A stretch of 64,000 nucleotides of DNA from Chlamydiota bacterium (GCA_021772465.1 JAJFLX010000011.1:56944-120943); one strand, 5' to 3'. Shown: positions 1 through 9,921, numbered from the stretch's first letter. Program-made: numbers and translations. The notes: a model not told the origin generated them from the letters alone.

Positions 1-940
1 AAATCATCTCACTCTGACTGCCTTTCAATGCAATCGATTGGACAGGACCTGAATACCTATCAAGAGAGCGTGGATTGAGCTTGTGGGACTTAGATACCAC
101 GCATGCCTTAGCTTGCACAAAAAAGCAGAAGAGAAAATCTGTAAGGGGGCGCCCCCCTTCAATTTCGGCAAAGAGCATGAGCTCATAGGGAGTGTAGTGC
201 AACTCGCTTCGGATCCACCCTCGACTGTATCCAGCGTCACGAAGCCAAGGAAAACCTGTCTCTCGCGGGTGAGGCGATGCTATTTTGTTTGTGAACTTTA
301 AAGTGAAACCTTCATCTAGACGCGCAAAGCTAGTTTCAGTAGCTCTCCCTGCGAGCCCAAAACTTTCACCGCTCCCCTCAGGAAGAATCTGGGGACCGTA
401 GTTGAGCACTCCGACATCTTCAAAAAGAAAGACTCCCATCCCACTTTTACAACCCGTCCCCAAACAGACTACCGTGTGATTCTCTCCCCGATCGGCCACT
501 AGGGCGAGTCTCTCGTCGACAAATTGGTGCACCACCTCAGGTTTTTGCCCGATAACTTCAAAATACTCCCTGTTTGCGACTTCAAGATCGGATGCGGCAA
601 CTCCCACCTCTTGCCGGAAGAGCGAACCGATAGGTTTTAAGTGGTGATCGAGCGTTGCATTTTGGAATGCAGCCATTCTCTTTGCTTTCTCACTTTGACC
701 GAGTTGGGTGAGAAGTTTCCCTAAAATAGCGTGCTCGTAAGGGTAGGGAAGCGCGCCCCAGGGGAAAAAACTTTTGCCAAATAGGGGGATAAACCCAAGA
801 GCCTCTTGAAAAAAATCGGGCGATCGATTCGTTTGCAAATCGAAGAGAGCTCGGGCTATTTCATTTTCATGGAGGTAAGGAGAGCTTGCCATCTCTTCAG
901 AGCACTCCCCTTGACTCAACATCTTGACCAATCTCTGCAT
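1..940 (-). CDS. Chlamydial hypothetical protein, 3' end outside the window
   Basis: An open frame runs leftward from ATG at 940 to the window edge without a stop (about 313 codons), so the C-terminus is missing. An in-frame TAG lies four codons before the ATG, which fixes the start at 940 or at the second ATG at 922. The protein looks soluble, with no signal peptide. Early residues include the stretch FIPLFGKSFFPWGALPYPYE and a middle part reads VVCLGTGCKSGMGVFLFEDV. I do not recognise a family. In Chlamydia, as I recall, an uncharacterised gene (CT266) sits next to the HU/IHF gene, so this may be its counterpart; that is inference from order. Confidence 0.75.
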   Translation of the reverse strand, partial: MQRLVKMLSQGECSEEMASSPYLHENEIARALFDLQTNRSPDFFQEALGFIPLFGKSFFPWGALPYPYEHAILGKLLTQLGQSEKAKRMAAFQNATLDHHLKPIGSLFRQEVGVAASDLEVANREYFEVIGQKPEVVHQFVDERLALVADRGENHTVVCLGTGCKSGMGVFLFEDVGVLNYGPQILPEGSGESFGLAGRATETSFARLDEGFTLKFTNKIASPHPRETGFPWLRDAGYSRGWIRSELHYTPYELMLFAEIEGGRPLTDFLFCFFVQAKACVVSKSHKLNPRSLDRYSGPVQSIALKGSQSEMI

Positions 941-975
941 GCCCGAATTCTATGTCGAGCGGATATAAAAAGAAA

Positions 976-997
976 CCCTCAGCTAGCATGCTGAGGG
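976..997 (-). terminator. Rho-independent terminator after the HU-like gene
   Basis: A perfect 8-bp stem (CCCTCAGC / GCTGAGGG) with a 6-nt loop lies about 30 bp after the HU-like stop codon. Read on the minus strand it is followed by a T-rich run (TTTCTTTTT), the normal form of an intrinsic terminator. It separates the HU gene from the partial gene that begins at 940. Confidence 0.8.
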
Positions 998-1027
998 CTT
1001 CAAATAAAAAAAAGACGCCAGACAGGC

Positions 1028-1327
1028 TTAGCGCGTCTTCGAATCCTCGATAAGGCGACGCATTTTCTTTCCCGGTGTGAATTTCACTGCGCGCCTTGCA
1101 GGGATGTGAATCGGCACAGAAGCATTCTTAGGGTTGCGTCCTACTTTTGGTTTCCTTTCGACGACTTGGAGTACTCCAAAATCGCGAAATTCCAATCGAT
1201 CTCCCTTTGCAAGAGCATCGGTCATTTTATCGAGGAAATTCTGGATCACCGCACGTACATGGTTGGGGTGAATTCCTTCATCTTGAGAAATCGTAGTGAT
1301 CAATTTCTTTTTGGTCATTGTAGCCAT
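1028..1327 (-). CDS. HU/IHF-family DNA-binding protein
   Basis: A 99-residue member of the bacterial histone-like family, which bends and compacts DNA as a dimer. The diagnostic core is visible: FRDFGVLQVVERKPKVGRNP for the beta-arm region with the RNP tip, then IPARRAVKFTPGKKMR for the C-terminal part. The start at 1327 is chosen because a strong AGGAGG ribosome site lies 6-7 nt upstream; a longer frame to 1396 would begin before this site. A second ATG at 1318 is possible. It is transcribed alone, with a promoter candidate and a terminator of its own. HU and IHF cannot be told apart safely here. Confidence 0.9.
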   Translation of the reverse strand: MATMTKKKLITTISQDEGIHPNHVRAVIQNFLDKMTDALAKGDRLEFRDFGVLQVVERKPKVGRNPKNASVPIHIPARRAVKFTPGKKMRRLIEDSKTR

Positions 1328-1412
1328 TTGCTGCCTCCTAATTAGATCTTTTTTCGGTAGCCCGAACCGGCAGAGCCTTGTAGTCGACTCTTCCACATTG
1401 AGTTATAACCGT

Positions 1413-1440
1413 ATGATAATCATCTCTATTTTCGGTTCAA
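1413..1440 (-). promoter_or_regulatory. Candidate sigma-70-type promoter for the HU-like gene
   Basis: On the minus strand a TTGAAC box (1440-1435) and a TATCAT box (1418-1413) are separated by 16 bp. This places a transcript start near 1406 and gives a leader of roughly 78 nt before the HU start. It fills the gap between tyrS and the HU gene. Prediction by pattern only. Confidence 0.4.
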
Positions 1441-1448
1441 GGGATTTC

Positions 1449-2705
1449 TTACTGAACTTCGATCACGACCTTTTTTTTCTTGCCTACACCGAGAAGAATG
1501 TATTGATCACCCACAAGATGTTTTGCTTCAACGACCAGACTAAGATCTGCTACTTTTTGGTTGTTGAGATAGGTTCCCCCACTCATAACCATCCTGCGCG
1601 CCTCTCCTTTACTGCTCAGCATGCCCGTCTTGGTGAGCAGCTCAACAAACGGAGTGCCCAAGACCTCCTCGCGAGAAAAGGTGTGGCTTGGCATCTCCTG
1701 GGCCATCGCTTTAAGAGTTGAACTCTCCAAAATAGTCTCTCCGCCAGGTCTTGCAGCCGCTGTGATTCTCAATGCCTCTTCAACTCCTGCGTCGCCATGC
1801 ACTAAACGCGTGACATCTTCAGCTAAAATCCGCTGGGCTGTGTTGGGAACATAAGAGTCCCTTTTCATTGAAGCCTCGAGCTCTTCTATCTCTTTAAGCT
1901 CTTTGAAGGTAAAAATACGAAGCAGCTTCCCAACATCCTCATCGGGCATACGAAAAAGGTATTGATAGAAATCATAAGAGGGGAGTTTATCGCTGTTGAG
2001 CCAAACCGCTCCTTCCTCACTTTTGCCGAATTTCTTACCATCGCTACGGGTAAGAAGAGGCCATGTCATTCCATGAACAGCTCCCCCACTCACTTTACGT
2101 ATAAGCTCGGTCCCAGCAGTAATGTTACCCCACTGGTCACTCCCCCCCATCTGCAAATTGACTCCATGATTTTGATGGAGATAGAGAAAGTCATACGCTT
2201 GAAGCAGCTGGTAGCTAAATTCTGTGTAGCTGATGCCAGACTCTGAGGCCAGTCTGGACTTGATGCTCTCTTTAGCTAGCATGGGCCCCACCCTGAAATG
2301 TTTGCCCACATCGCGCAAAAAATCGATGTAGCCAATCTTTCCAAACCAATCGTAATTGTTTACAAAAGTAAAATCTGAGCCAAGGACCGCTTGCAGTGAG
2401 CGACGAATTCCCTCTAGATTTACCGCAAGAGCCTCGGCATCGAGGAGATTGCGCTCAATACTTTTGCCCGACGGGTCCCCTATCATCCCCGTAGCTCCAC
2501 CAACGAGCGCTATAGGATGATGACCACATTTTTGGAACCACGCAAGTGCCATGATGCCCACCAAATTCCCGAGGTGCAAGCTATCCGAGGTAGGGTCGAA
2601 GCCAACGTAGATTGTCATCTCTTTCTCGGTGAGTGTATCAAGCTCATGGCTCGTCATGTTGTCGATAAACCCCCGCTCTTTCAGCACCTTGATAATATTT
2701 TCCAT
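1449..2705 (-). CDS. tyrS: Tyrosyl-tRNA synthetase
   Basis: Cytoplasmic class Ic aminoacyl-tRNA synthetase that charges tRNA-Tyr. At 418 residues it has the usual length of the bacterial TyrS type. The HIGH-type signature appears as HLGN near residue 44 (YVGFDPTSDSLHLGNLVG), and the KMSKS-type signature as KFGKS near residue 228. The GGSDQWGN motif of the tyrosine pocket is present. The C-terminal 70 residues form an S4 RNA-binding domain (LLTKTGMLSSKGEARRMVMSG). It stands alone on the minus strand, divergent from the coiled-coil gene at 2781. Confidence 0.97.
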   Translation of the reverse strand: MENIIKVLKERGFIDNMTSHELDTLTEKEMTIYVGFDPTSDSLHLGNLVGIMALAWFQKCGHHPIALVGGATGMIGDPSGKSIERNLLDAEALAVNLEGIRRSLQAVLGSDFTFVNNYDWFGKIGYIDFLRDVGKHFRVGPMLAKESIKSRLASESGISYTEFSYQLLQAYDFLYLHQNHGVNLQMGGSDQWGNITAGTELIRKVSGGAVHGMTWPLLTRSDGKKFGKSEEGAVWLNSDKLPSYDFYQYLFRMPDEDVGKLLRIFTFKELKEIEELEASMKRDSYVPNTAQRILAEDVTRLVHGDAGVEEALRITAAARPGGETILESSTLKAMAQEMPSHTFSREEVLGTPFVELLTKTGMLSSKGEARRMVMSGGTYLNNQKVADLSLVVEAKHLVGDQYILLGVGKKKKVVIEVQ

Positions 2706-2780
2706 CTCTCGCGTTCCGTAGAATTTAGTGATCTGGTACTATACGGTTTTATAGGGTCACATGTAAAGGAGCTTCAGAGA

Positions 2781-3143
2781 ATGGCGCAATCTGAAAACAG
2801 GGTGTTAGAGTACCCCGAAAATTACGAAGAGATGGTCAAAAAGCTGCAAGAGCGTGAAGAAGAGCAAGTCAAGAAATTGATGCTCAAGAAGAAGGCTGCC
2901 TCTGTTGAGGATCTCGAGAAGATTGCAAACGATGCCCTGAGCAGACGACAAGGACGCGTATCTCGTGAGCATAAATCGCTTAAAGACCTCACCATCATCC
3001 GAGACTCGATATCTGAAGACGTGCTCCAACTCAAAGCAAAGCTTGAGCAAGAGATCAATGAGCTTGCACAGCAAGTCCTGAACCGCCTCCCCCATCACCC
3101 TCACCTTAAGGAAAAACTCAAAGGTCGGATCAAACCTCGGTAA
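2781..3143 (+). CDS. Small charged coiled-coil protein
   Basis: A 120-residue, highly charged protein that is almost entirely predicted helix, for example EEMVKKLQEREEEQVKKLML and QLKAKLEQEINELAQQVLNR, consistent with a long coiled coil. The start at 2781 follows an AAGGAG site nine bases upstream; an open frame continues farther upstream, but that part is antisense to tyrS and lacks coding character. It ends one base before the convergent NIF3 gene. I do not recognise a family and assign no function. Confidence 0.65.
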   Translation: MAQSENRVLEYPENYEEMVKKLQEREEEQVKKLMLKKKAASVEDLEKIANDALSRRQGRVSREHKSLKDLTIIRDSISEDVLQLKAKLEQEINELAQQVLNRLPHHPHLKEKLKGRIKPR

Positions 3144-3144
3144 G

Positions 3145-3882
3145 TTAGAAGGGATTTGGGATATCGAGAAATTCGCAAGAGAGTTTAAGATCGCTTTGAA
3201 TGTAATCGGCTAGAGCGAGAGGACCCACCCTCTCCGTTGCGCTATGGCCCATAGCAATGAAATGGATGCCCTCCTCATAAGCTACAGACCATGCAGGCTC
3301 ATCAAAATTCCCTGTGATGAAGCAATCGACGCCTGCTTTAGCAGCCCGGCTAAGTTCTTTGTAAGCGCCCCCTGAGATCAAGGCTGCAGATGCGATCATC
3401 TCACTCCCTCCTAGAGCAAAAGCAGCAGAATGGTCATAAAATGATTCAAGCTCAGCTACAAACGCTTTAATAGGGATGGGGCTCACTTCTCCTCTGACCC
3501 CAATTTCGGTAAACTCATCGAGCGCGCTCCAACCCAATTGGCGCGCAGCGCCCCAGTTGTTCCCCACCTCACGATGAGCATCGAGGGGCAAATGGTAAGC
3601 GAAAAGGGAGATTCCACAATCGACCAAATACTTGATTTTCCTCATTTTACTACCAACAAGTGGGTAGGGATCCCGATTCCAAAAAAGGCCGTGATGAACG
3701 ATAAGCGCATCGATATTTCTCTTGGCAGCAGCTTGGAGGGTTTGCTCATTTGCCGAGACAGCGGTCGCCACTTTCTGAATTTCTTTTCTCCCCTCCACTT
3801 GAAGCCCATTTGGACAATAATCTTGAAAAAGCTCGACTGCAAGGTAGGTGTTGAGCTGCTTCTCAAATTCCACTAGTTCCAT
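3145..3882 (-). CDS. NIF3-family protein (YbgI / GTP cyclohydrolase 1 type 2-like)
   Basis: A 245-residue member of the widespread NIF3 family, whose toroidal hexamers bind two metal ions; the in vivo reaction is not settled. The family hallmarks are visible: NGLQVEG near the N-terminus, ALIVHHGLFW with the metal-ligating histidines, AYHLPLDAHREVGNNWG, and a C-terminal HFIAMGHSATERVGPLAL with the remaining His/Glu ligands. The start at 3882 (MELVEFEK) has an AAAGGA site upstream; the frame extends to 4035 but would then overlap rpiA. Divergent from rpiA with about 50 bp between. Confidence 0.9.
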   Translation of the reverse strand: MELVEFEKQLNTYLAVELFQDYCPNGLQVEGRKEIQKVATAVSANEQTLQAAAKRNIDALIVHHGLFWNRDPYPLVGSKMRKIKYLVDCGISLFAYHLPLDAHREVGNNWGAARQLGWSALDEFTEIGVRGEVSPIPIKAFVAELESFYDHSAAFALGGSEMIASAALISGGAYKELSRAAKAGVDCFITGNFDEPAWSVAYEEGIHFIAMGHSATERVGPLALADYIQSDLKLSCEFLDIPNPF

Positions 3883-3931
3883 CTTTTTTCCTTTGACCTT
3901 GGGTTCCTCTTCGACTATATAAACTTTTGAA

Positions 3932-4645
3932 ATGAAACTCAATCGCGACACCCAACTCGAGATCAAGCAAGCAGTCGGTAAGAGAGCCGCATCACTTGTT
4001 GAAGAAGGGATGCTTGTCGGTCTAGGTACTGGCACTACAGCCTCGTACTTTATCGACAGTTTGATTAATAGGTGTCAGGAGGGGCTCAAAATTACTGCGG
4101 TCTCCTCCTCTGTTCGCTCTCTAGAGAAAGCCAAAGCGGGTGGAATTCCTGTTTTGAGCATGGATCAAGTCACCCTCATTGATCTCACAGTAGATGGCGC
4201 CGATGAAGTCGACCCGAAATTTCGCATGATCAAAGGGGGCGGTGGAGCCCATGTGAGGGAAAAAATCCTTGCAAGCACCAGCAAAGAGATGGTCGTAATT
4301 GTAGACGAGAGCAAATTAGTCCCCACATTGGGTCAATTTGGACTCCCTGTTGAAGTTCTCTCCTTTGGCTACAGTGCTACAGTTGCAAAAATTGAAAAGC
4401 ACGGCTACAAGGGCGAGTTGCGTAAACAAAATGATGAGCTTTATGTAACGGACAACCAAAACTTCATCTTCGATATCCACTTCCCCCAAGCTTTTTCTGA
4501 CCCAGCGAAGGATCACGATACTCTCGTCAATCTTCCTGGCGTCGTTGATACCGGTTTTTTTCTCAATCTCCCACTGCGGGTGCTCGTAGGTTATAGAGAT
4601 GGAACTGTCGATTTTTTATCAGAGGAGCCATGGAAGAAACCCTAG
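3932..4645 (+). CDS. rpiA: Ribose-5-phosphate isomerase A
   Basis: Interconverts ribose-5-phosphate and ribulose-5-phosphate in the pentose phosphate pathway. The 237-residue length is normal. Signature segments are present: GLGTGTTASYFIDSL for the phosphate-binding loop, the DLTVDGADEVDPKFRMIKGG block with catalytic and substrate residues, and GGGAHVREKIL following it. The stop codon overlaps the next gene (DUF151 protein, start 4630) by 16 bases, so the two are probably co-transcribed and translationally coupled. No strong Shine-Dalgarno site is seen before this ATG. Confidence 0.96.
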   Translation: MKLNRDTQLEIKQAVGKRAASLVEEGMLVGLGTGTTASYFIDSLINRCQEGLKITAVSSSVRSLEKAKAGGIPVLSMDQVTLIDLTVDGADEVDPKFRMIKGGGGAHVREKILASTSKEMVVIVDESKLVPTLGQFGLPVEVLSFGYSATVAKIEKHGYKGELRKQNDELYVTDNQNFIFDIHFPQAFSDPAKDHDTLVNLPGVVDTGFFLNLPLRVLVGYRDGTVDFLSEEPWKKP

Positions 4646-5049
4646 AACTCATTCCCGTGACCTTCGAAAAAGTGCTCTCGACGCGCACCTATACTTGTGT
4701 AGTTCTAGTCACTGATAAGCACCGTTTTGCCATCTATACCGACCCCGCGAGTGGCAAAGCTATGCAAGCCTACCTTTCCTCCACGACGCGAGCGAGACCT
4801 GATACTCACGACCTGCTCAACCAGATTTTTCGGGGTTTAGATATCAAACTCAAACAGATTGTAATTAACGATCTAGAAGATACTATCTACTTCGGTCGTC
4901 TTTTTATTGAACAACAAATCGGGGATGTGCTCCACATCGTAGAGATTGATGCACGCCCGAGCGACTGCATTACCCTAGCACTTCAGCACAAAGTTCCCGT
5001 TTTCTGCTCTACTAGTGTACTTGAAAAAACTATCCCTTATGCTGAATAA
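4630..5049 (+). CDS. DUF151 (bifunctional nuclease-like) protein
   Basis: A 139-residue protein of the DUF151 family. Some plant and bacterial members have been described as bifunctional nucleases; activity here is not shown. Typical features are the RTYTCVVLVTDKHRFAIYTD beta-rich start, the PDTHDLLNQIFRGLDIKLKQ segment and the near-C-terminal IDARPSDCITLALQHKVPVF block, the most conserved part of the family. It overlaps the end of rpiA by 16 bases. The chlamydial role is unknown. Confidence 0.85.
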   Translation: MEETLELIPVTFEKVLSTRTYTCVVLVTDKHRFAIYTDPASGKAMQAYLSSTTRARPDTHDLLNQIFRGLDIKLKQIVINDLEDTIYFGRLFIEQQIGDVLHIVEIDARPSDCITLALQHKVPVFCSTSVLEKTIPYAE

Positions 5050-5096
5050 AATATTTGATTGACTCCATTTGATAGCATCATGTAGCTTGGGCTCTC

Positions 5097-5384
5097 ATGA
5101 CAACAAAACAGAGTGCAGTTAAAGGCTTTTTTATTGTGATTAATGAAAAAGGACTCCATACTCGCCCGTCAACAGAATTGGTAAAGTGCGCAGCTTCGTT
5201 TAGGGCTCAAGTCAACCTTGTCCACAACAAGCAGGTCGTGAATGCGAAATCCCTGCTAGGCATTCTCACACTCGCCGCAACGCGTGGTTCTCGAATTACA
5301 GTGGAGGCGGAAGGTGAAGATGCAAAAGAGGCTGTTGATAGCATAGTAGAACTCGCTCGCAACAAATTTTATATTCACTACTAA
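5097..5384 (+). CDS. ptsH: HPr phosphocarrier protein
   Basis: A 95-residue HPr of the phosphotransferase system. The phosphorylated histidine lies in NEKGLHTRPSTELVK, the counterpart of the canonical GLHARPA site. The regulatory serine region is VVNAKSLLGILTLAATRG, where the Ser after the NAK motif corresponds to the HPr-kinase site. A small N-terminal extension of about ten residues precedes the fold. The stop codon directly abuts the pepF start at 5385, so the two genes are co-transcribed. No Enzyme I lies nearby. In chlamydiae HPr is thought to serve regulation more than sugar uptake. Confidence 0.93.
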   Translation: MTTKQSAVKGFFIVINEKGLHTRPSTELVKCAASFRAQVNLVHNKQVVNAKSLLGILTLAATRGSRITVEAEGEDAKEAVDSIVELARNKFYIHY

Positions 5385-7190
5385 ATGACTCTTTCTCGAT
5401 CCGCCACACAAGATCAAGACAAATGGAATGTCGAAGCTCTCTACCCCTCCTATGAGGCGTGGGAAAAGGCTTTTCAACAAGCGAGTGAATCGCCCTCAAA
5501 ACCCCGCTGGCTTTCGCTTTCGGCGCTTCAGGGGAAATTAGGTGAAAGTCCAGCTACTTTGCTAGCAACGCTTGAAAAAAGCGCGCAAATCAGCCGAGAA
5601 CTCGAAAAACTTCATACCTATGCTCACCTTCGTCATGACGAGGATATCACAGACAACACCTTCAAGGGCGCCTACCAGAAAATCATGGCCCTCATCTCCG
5701 ACTTTGAGCAAGAGAGCTCATGGATAGAGCCCGAAATTTTAGCGCTTGATCCCACTCAGATTGATGACTACCTCCGCTCGGATCTACTGGTCGACTACAA
5801 GTTTCATCTTGAAAAGATCATCCGTATGCGTCCTCATACCCTCCCAGCGGATCAAGAAGTGCTTCTTGCAAAAGCGGGTCGTCCTTTGCAAGCCCCTCCT
5901 AACGCCTTCTCAGCACTGAACAATGCAGACTTAAAATTCGGTCGCATCGAAGACGGCTCAGGAGAAGAGCATGAGCTCACCCATGGTCTCTATCAGCTCT
6001 ACCTTCGCTCATCCGACCGAGTGCTCCGTAAAAACGCTTTTAAGCAAATGCACGGTAGTTTCAAAGGTTTTGAAAACACCTTCTCCGAGCTTCTACACGG
6101 CCAGATTCAGGCGCACCTCTTTAACTCTGAGGCGCGCAGCTACTCGAGTTGTCTTGAAGCTGCACTTTTCAGCAAAAGGATTCCCCTTTCCGTTTATCAC
6201 TCTCTGATCCGAGCTGTCCGCTCTGGGCTTGGCTCTCTTCACCGCTATGTCGCGCTTCGCAAGAAGATCCTCGGCGTTTCAGAACTCCATCTCTATGATC
6301 TCTACGTTCCTTTGGTACCTAGCAAAGAGATCAAAATGGATTACTCTCAAGCAGAGCAACTTGTGATTGATTCTGTAGCTCCACTTGGCACTGACTACCA
6401 ATCGAATTTGCGCCAAGGGCTCCTAGAGGAGCGGTGGGTCGATCGCTTTGAAAACAAAAATAAACGATCGGGAGCCTATTCAAGTGGGTGTTTTGATAGC
6501 TACCCCTACATTCTTTTGAATTTCAAGGGGATCTTACGTGACACCTTCACGCTCGCCCATGAGGCTGGCCACAGCATGCACTCACATCTCAGCCGCACTC
6601 ATCAACCTTATCACTACTCCCACTACCCTATCTTTGTGGCTGAGGTCGCCTCTACCTTCAACGAAGAGCTCCTCATGCACTTGATGCTCGATCAAACTCG
6701 AGATAAAGAGGAGCGGCTCTACCTCATCAACGAGAAGATGGAAGATATTCGCGCGACTCTCTTCCGTCAGACGATGTTTGCAGAATTTGAGCTCAAGATC
6801 CACGAGCTTGCAGAGTCGAATACTCCCATCACCCCGCATCTTTTGAGCGAGCTCTATCATCAGCTTAATGTTGACTACTTTGGCCCCGAAGCTTCTATCG
6901 ATGAAGAGATCTCTATCGAGTGGGCCCGTATTCCCCACTTCTACTACAATTTTTACGTCTATCAGTATGCAACCGGTATCAGCGCTGCGCTCACGCTTGC
7001 TGAAAAGGTCCTCCGTGGAGATCAGACGGCTAGAGACAACTACCTTGCTTTCCTTCGTTCAGGCTCTTCTTTGCACCCGATCGATTTGCTCAAGCTAGCT
7101 GGCATCGATATGACGACCCCTGCTCCTGTCGAATCTGCTCTCAAAAAATTTGACACTCTTCTCGACGAATTCGAGACTCTAGCACTTTAA
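5385..7190 (+). CDS. pepF: Oligoendopeptidase F (M3 family metallopeptidase)
   Basis: A 601-residue M3B zinc peptidase that cleaves short peptides in the cytoplasm. The zinc motif HExxH is seen as TLAHEAGHSMHSHL, and the third ligand lies in VAEVASTFNEELLMH downstream. The C-terminal substrate-binding part is present (IPHFYYNFYVYQYATGISAA, GSSLHPIDLLKLAGIDM). Its ATG follows the ptsH stop without a gap. In Chlamydia, as I recall, pepF also precedes groES-groEL. The end of the gene overlaps a CIRCE-like operator for the groE transcription unit. Confidence 0.96.
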   Translation: MTLSRSATQDQDKWNVEALYPSYEAWEKAFQQASESPSKPRWLSLSALQGKLGESPATLLATLEKSAQISRELEKLHTYAHLRHDEDITDNTFKGAYQKIMALISDFEQESSWIEPEILALDPTQIDDYLRSDLLVDYKFHLEKIIRMRPHTLPADQEVLLAKAGRPLQAPPNAFSALNNADLKFGRIEDGSGEEHELTHGLYQLYLRSSDRVLRKNAFKQMHGSFKGFENTFSELLHGQIQAHLFNSEARSYSSCLEAALFSKRIPLSVYHSLIRAVRSGLGSLHRYVALRKKILGVSELHLYDLYVPLVPSKEIKMDYSQAEQLVIDSVAPLGTDYQSNLRQGLLEERWVDRFENKNKRSGAYSSGCFDSYPYILLNFKGILRDTFTLAHEAGHSMHSHLSRTHQPYHYSHYPIFVAEVASTFNEELLMHLMLDQTRDKEERLYLINEKMEDIRATLFRQTMFAEFELKIHELAESNTPITPHLLSELYHQLNVDYFGPEASIDEEISIEWARIPHFYYNFYVYQYATGISAALTLAEKVLRGDQTARDNYLAFLRSGSSLHPIDLLKLAGIDMTTPAPVESALKKFDTLLDEFETLAL

Positions 7191-7205
7191 GCCCTCTACT
7201 GCTAA
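7179..7205 (+). promoter_or_regulatory. Degenerate CIRCE (HrcA operator) before groES
   Basis: The consensus CIRCE is TTAGCACTC-N9-GAGTGCTAA. Here CTAGCACTT, exactly nine bases, then TACTGCTAA are found, so each arm matches at seven of nine positions and the spacing is perfect. It overlaps the pepF stop codon and lies just upstream of the groE promoter boxes. This is where an HrcA operator would be expected in a chlamydial groE operon. No HrcA gene is in the window. Confidence 0.6.
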
Positions 7206-7211
7206 TTTTTC

Positions 7212-7240
7212 TTGCCCAGAAGTAGACAGTTTGCTATCGT
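7212..7240 (+). promoter_or_regulatory. Candidate groESL promoter
   Basis: TTGCCC (7212-7217), a 17-bp spacer and TATCGT (7235-7240), the latter preceded by TGC as in an extended -10. A transcript start near 7247 would leave about 25 nt before groES, which carries a GGAGG site at 7261-7265. The CIRCE-like element lies immediately upstream. Confidence 0.5.
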
Positions 7241-7271
7241 AGTGCTTGTAAACTCTAAATGGAGGAAAAAT

Positions 7272-7580
7272 ATGACAAAACAAGCTATTGAAACCAAATT
7301 AAAGCCACTAGGTAACCGAGTACTAGTCAAGCGTTTAGAGCCAGACGATGAGGTAAAAGGCGGGATTATACTCCCCGACTCTGCAAAAAAGAAGCAAGAG
7401 ACTGCAACCGTTATTGCCATTGGTACAGGCAAGAGAGACAAAAAAGGCGAGTTGATTCCTTTCCCTGTCAAAGTGGGAGAGAAAATCTTAATGGAAAAAT
7501 ATTCAGGCCAAGAGGTCGTGCTCGATGACGAAGAGTTTGTGATTCTCCGAGCCGATGACATCATTGCCATAGTAGAATAA
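7272..7580 (+). CDS. groES: Co-chaperonin GroES
   Basis: A 102-residue heptameric lid of the GroEL chaperonin. The start at 7272 is set by a GGAGG site six bases upstream; the frame extends 20 codons farther but would overlap the promoter. Family features are the opening LKPLGNRVLVKRLEPDDEVK, the mobile loop GGIILPDSAKKK, which contacts GroEL, and the closing DEEFVILRADDIIAIVE. It is followed after 24 bases by groEL in the usual operon. Confidence 0.98.
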   Translation: MTKQAIETKLKPLGNRVLVKRLEPDDEVKGGIILPDSAKKKQETATVIAIGTGKRDKKGELIPFPVKVGEKILMEKYSGQEVVLDDEEFVILRADDIIAIVE

Positions 7581-7601
7581 TCAAGCAAGAGGAGCAATTA
7601 A

Positions 7602-9227
<1,626 letters not shown>

Positions 9228-9237
9228 TCTTGAAAGG

Positions 9238-9269
9238 CCCCTTCTTCGATCTGAGGAAGGGGTTTTTTT
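9238..9269 (+). terminator. Rho-independent terminator of groESL
   Basis: CCCCTTC at 9238 pairs with GAAGGGG ending at 9262, extended by further pairs with one mismatch, and is followed by seven T residues. It begins 11 bases after the groEL stop and ends at the stop codon of the convergent gene at 9268. Confidence 0.85.
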
Positions 9270-9795
9270 ATTTCTTTTCAAGCCAACGCACAAAAAAATT
9301 TTCCATTTTCTCAAAAATCACATCTATCTGTTTTTCTATCACCAAGCTTCCTGTCACAGTATATCCGCTCTTTTCAGTATAGCCTGCAGCAACGAAGGAG
9401 GGGTTTGGCTTAAACCTAGATCTTGTCTTATACATGATGCATCTTGAATCAAAGGCTATACGCCCTTTCTCTGGCTCGACCCGTCCATAAATTAATTTTT
9501 CTACTATTAATTGCTTGCCGTGAAGCAACTTGACGTAGGCAGTATCATCGGGATTGAGGTACTCAACTTTTCCTAAACTCTCTTTTTCAAACTTTAGTGT
9601 GAAACTCCCATCTTCACGACCCTCAAACTCGGTCATCTCCTTACCTGGGATTAATCTCTCGGCAACGAGAAGTGCCACCTTTAAAGCCTCCTCGGTAACC
9701 TGAGAATCAGAGCCGTTGCTCTCTCCAGAGGCGTGCGCCTTGAATCGAGCTTCAATATACTCTTTAAAATTATCAAATGAACTACAAGCTGACAT
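9268..9795 (-). CDS. Hypothetical protein, convergent with groEL
   Basis: A 175-residue soluble protein with no family that I recognise. It has an acidic N-terminal half and a beta-rich centre, for example DGSFTLKFEKESLGKVEYLN and GKQLIVEKLIYGRVEPEKGR, then an aromatic C-terminal helix ending NFFVRWLEKK. The start at 9795 is chosen because AGGTG lies six bases upstream; an ATG at 9819 lacks such a site. It is monocistronic, bordered by the groEL terminator on one side and an AT-rich gap on the other. Confidence 0.6.
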   Translation of the reverse strand: MSACSSFDNFKEYIEARFKAHASGESNGSDSQVTEEALKVALLVAERLIPGKEMTEFEGREDGSFTLKFEKESLGKVEYLNPDDTAYVKLLHGKQLIVEKLIYGRVEPEKGRIAFDSRCIMYKTRSRFKPNPSFVAAGYTEKSGYTVTGSLVIEKQIDVIFEKMENFFVRWLEKK

Positions 9796-9886
9796 TATAC
9801 ACCTATTATTTAATAACAATTATAACATAATAAATATTATAAATAAACTAATTTATTTAATATTAACTATTACTAAAAATTGGAAT
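9796..9886. other. AT-rich intergenic region
   Basis: About 90 bases made almost wholly of A and T, with several near-palindromic TAATA / TATTA runs. It lies between two divergent genes (9795 leftward, 9922 rightward) and probably holds their promoters, but no pair of boxes stands out. A TTGACA at 9887-9892 sits too close to the 9922 start for an ordinary leader. Confidence 0.4.
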
Positions 9887-9921
9887 TTGACAGGATAAGT
9901 AGGCTCTGGCACATTAGGACC

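Noticed and set aside
1296..1721. 141-codon rightward frame across HU and tyrS
   Set aside because: Antisense to the end of tyrS and to the HU leader, with no ribosome site or protein-like composition.
9887..9915. TTGACA with CACATT as a promoter for the gene at 9922
   Set aside because: The -10 match is poor and the transcript would begin at the start codon; the AT-rich region upstream is a better place for the promoter.
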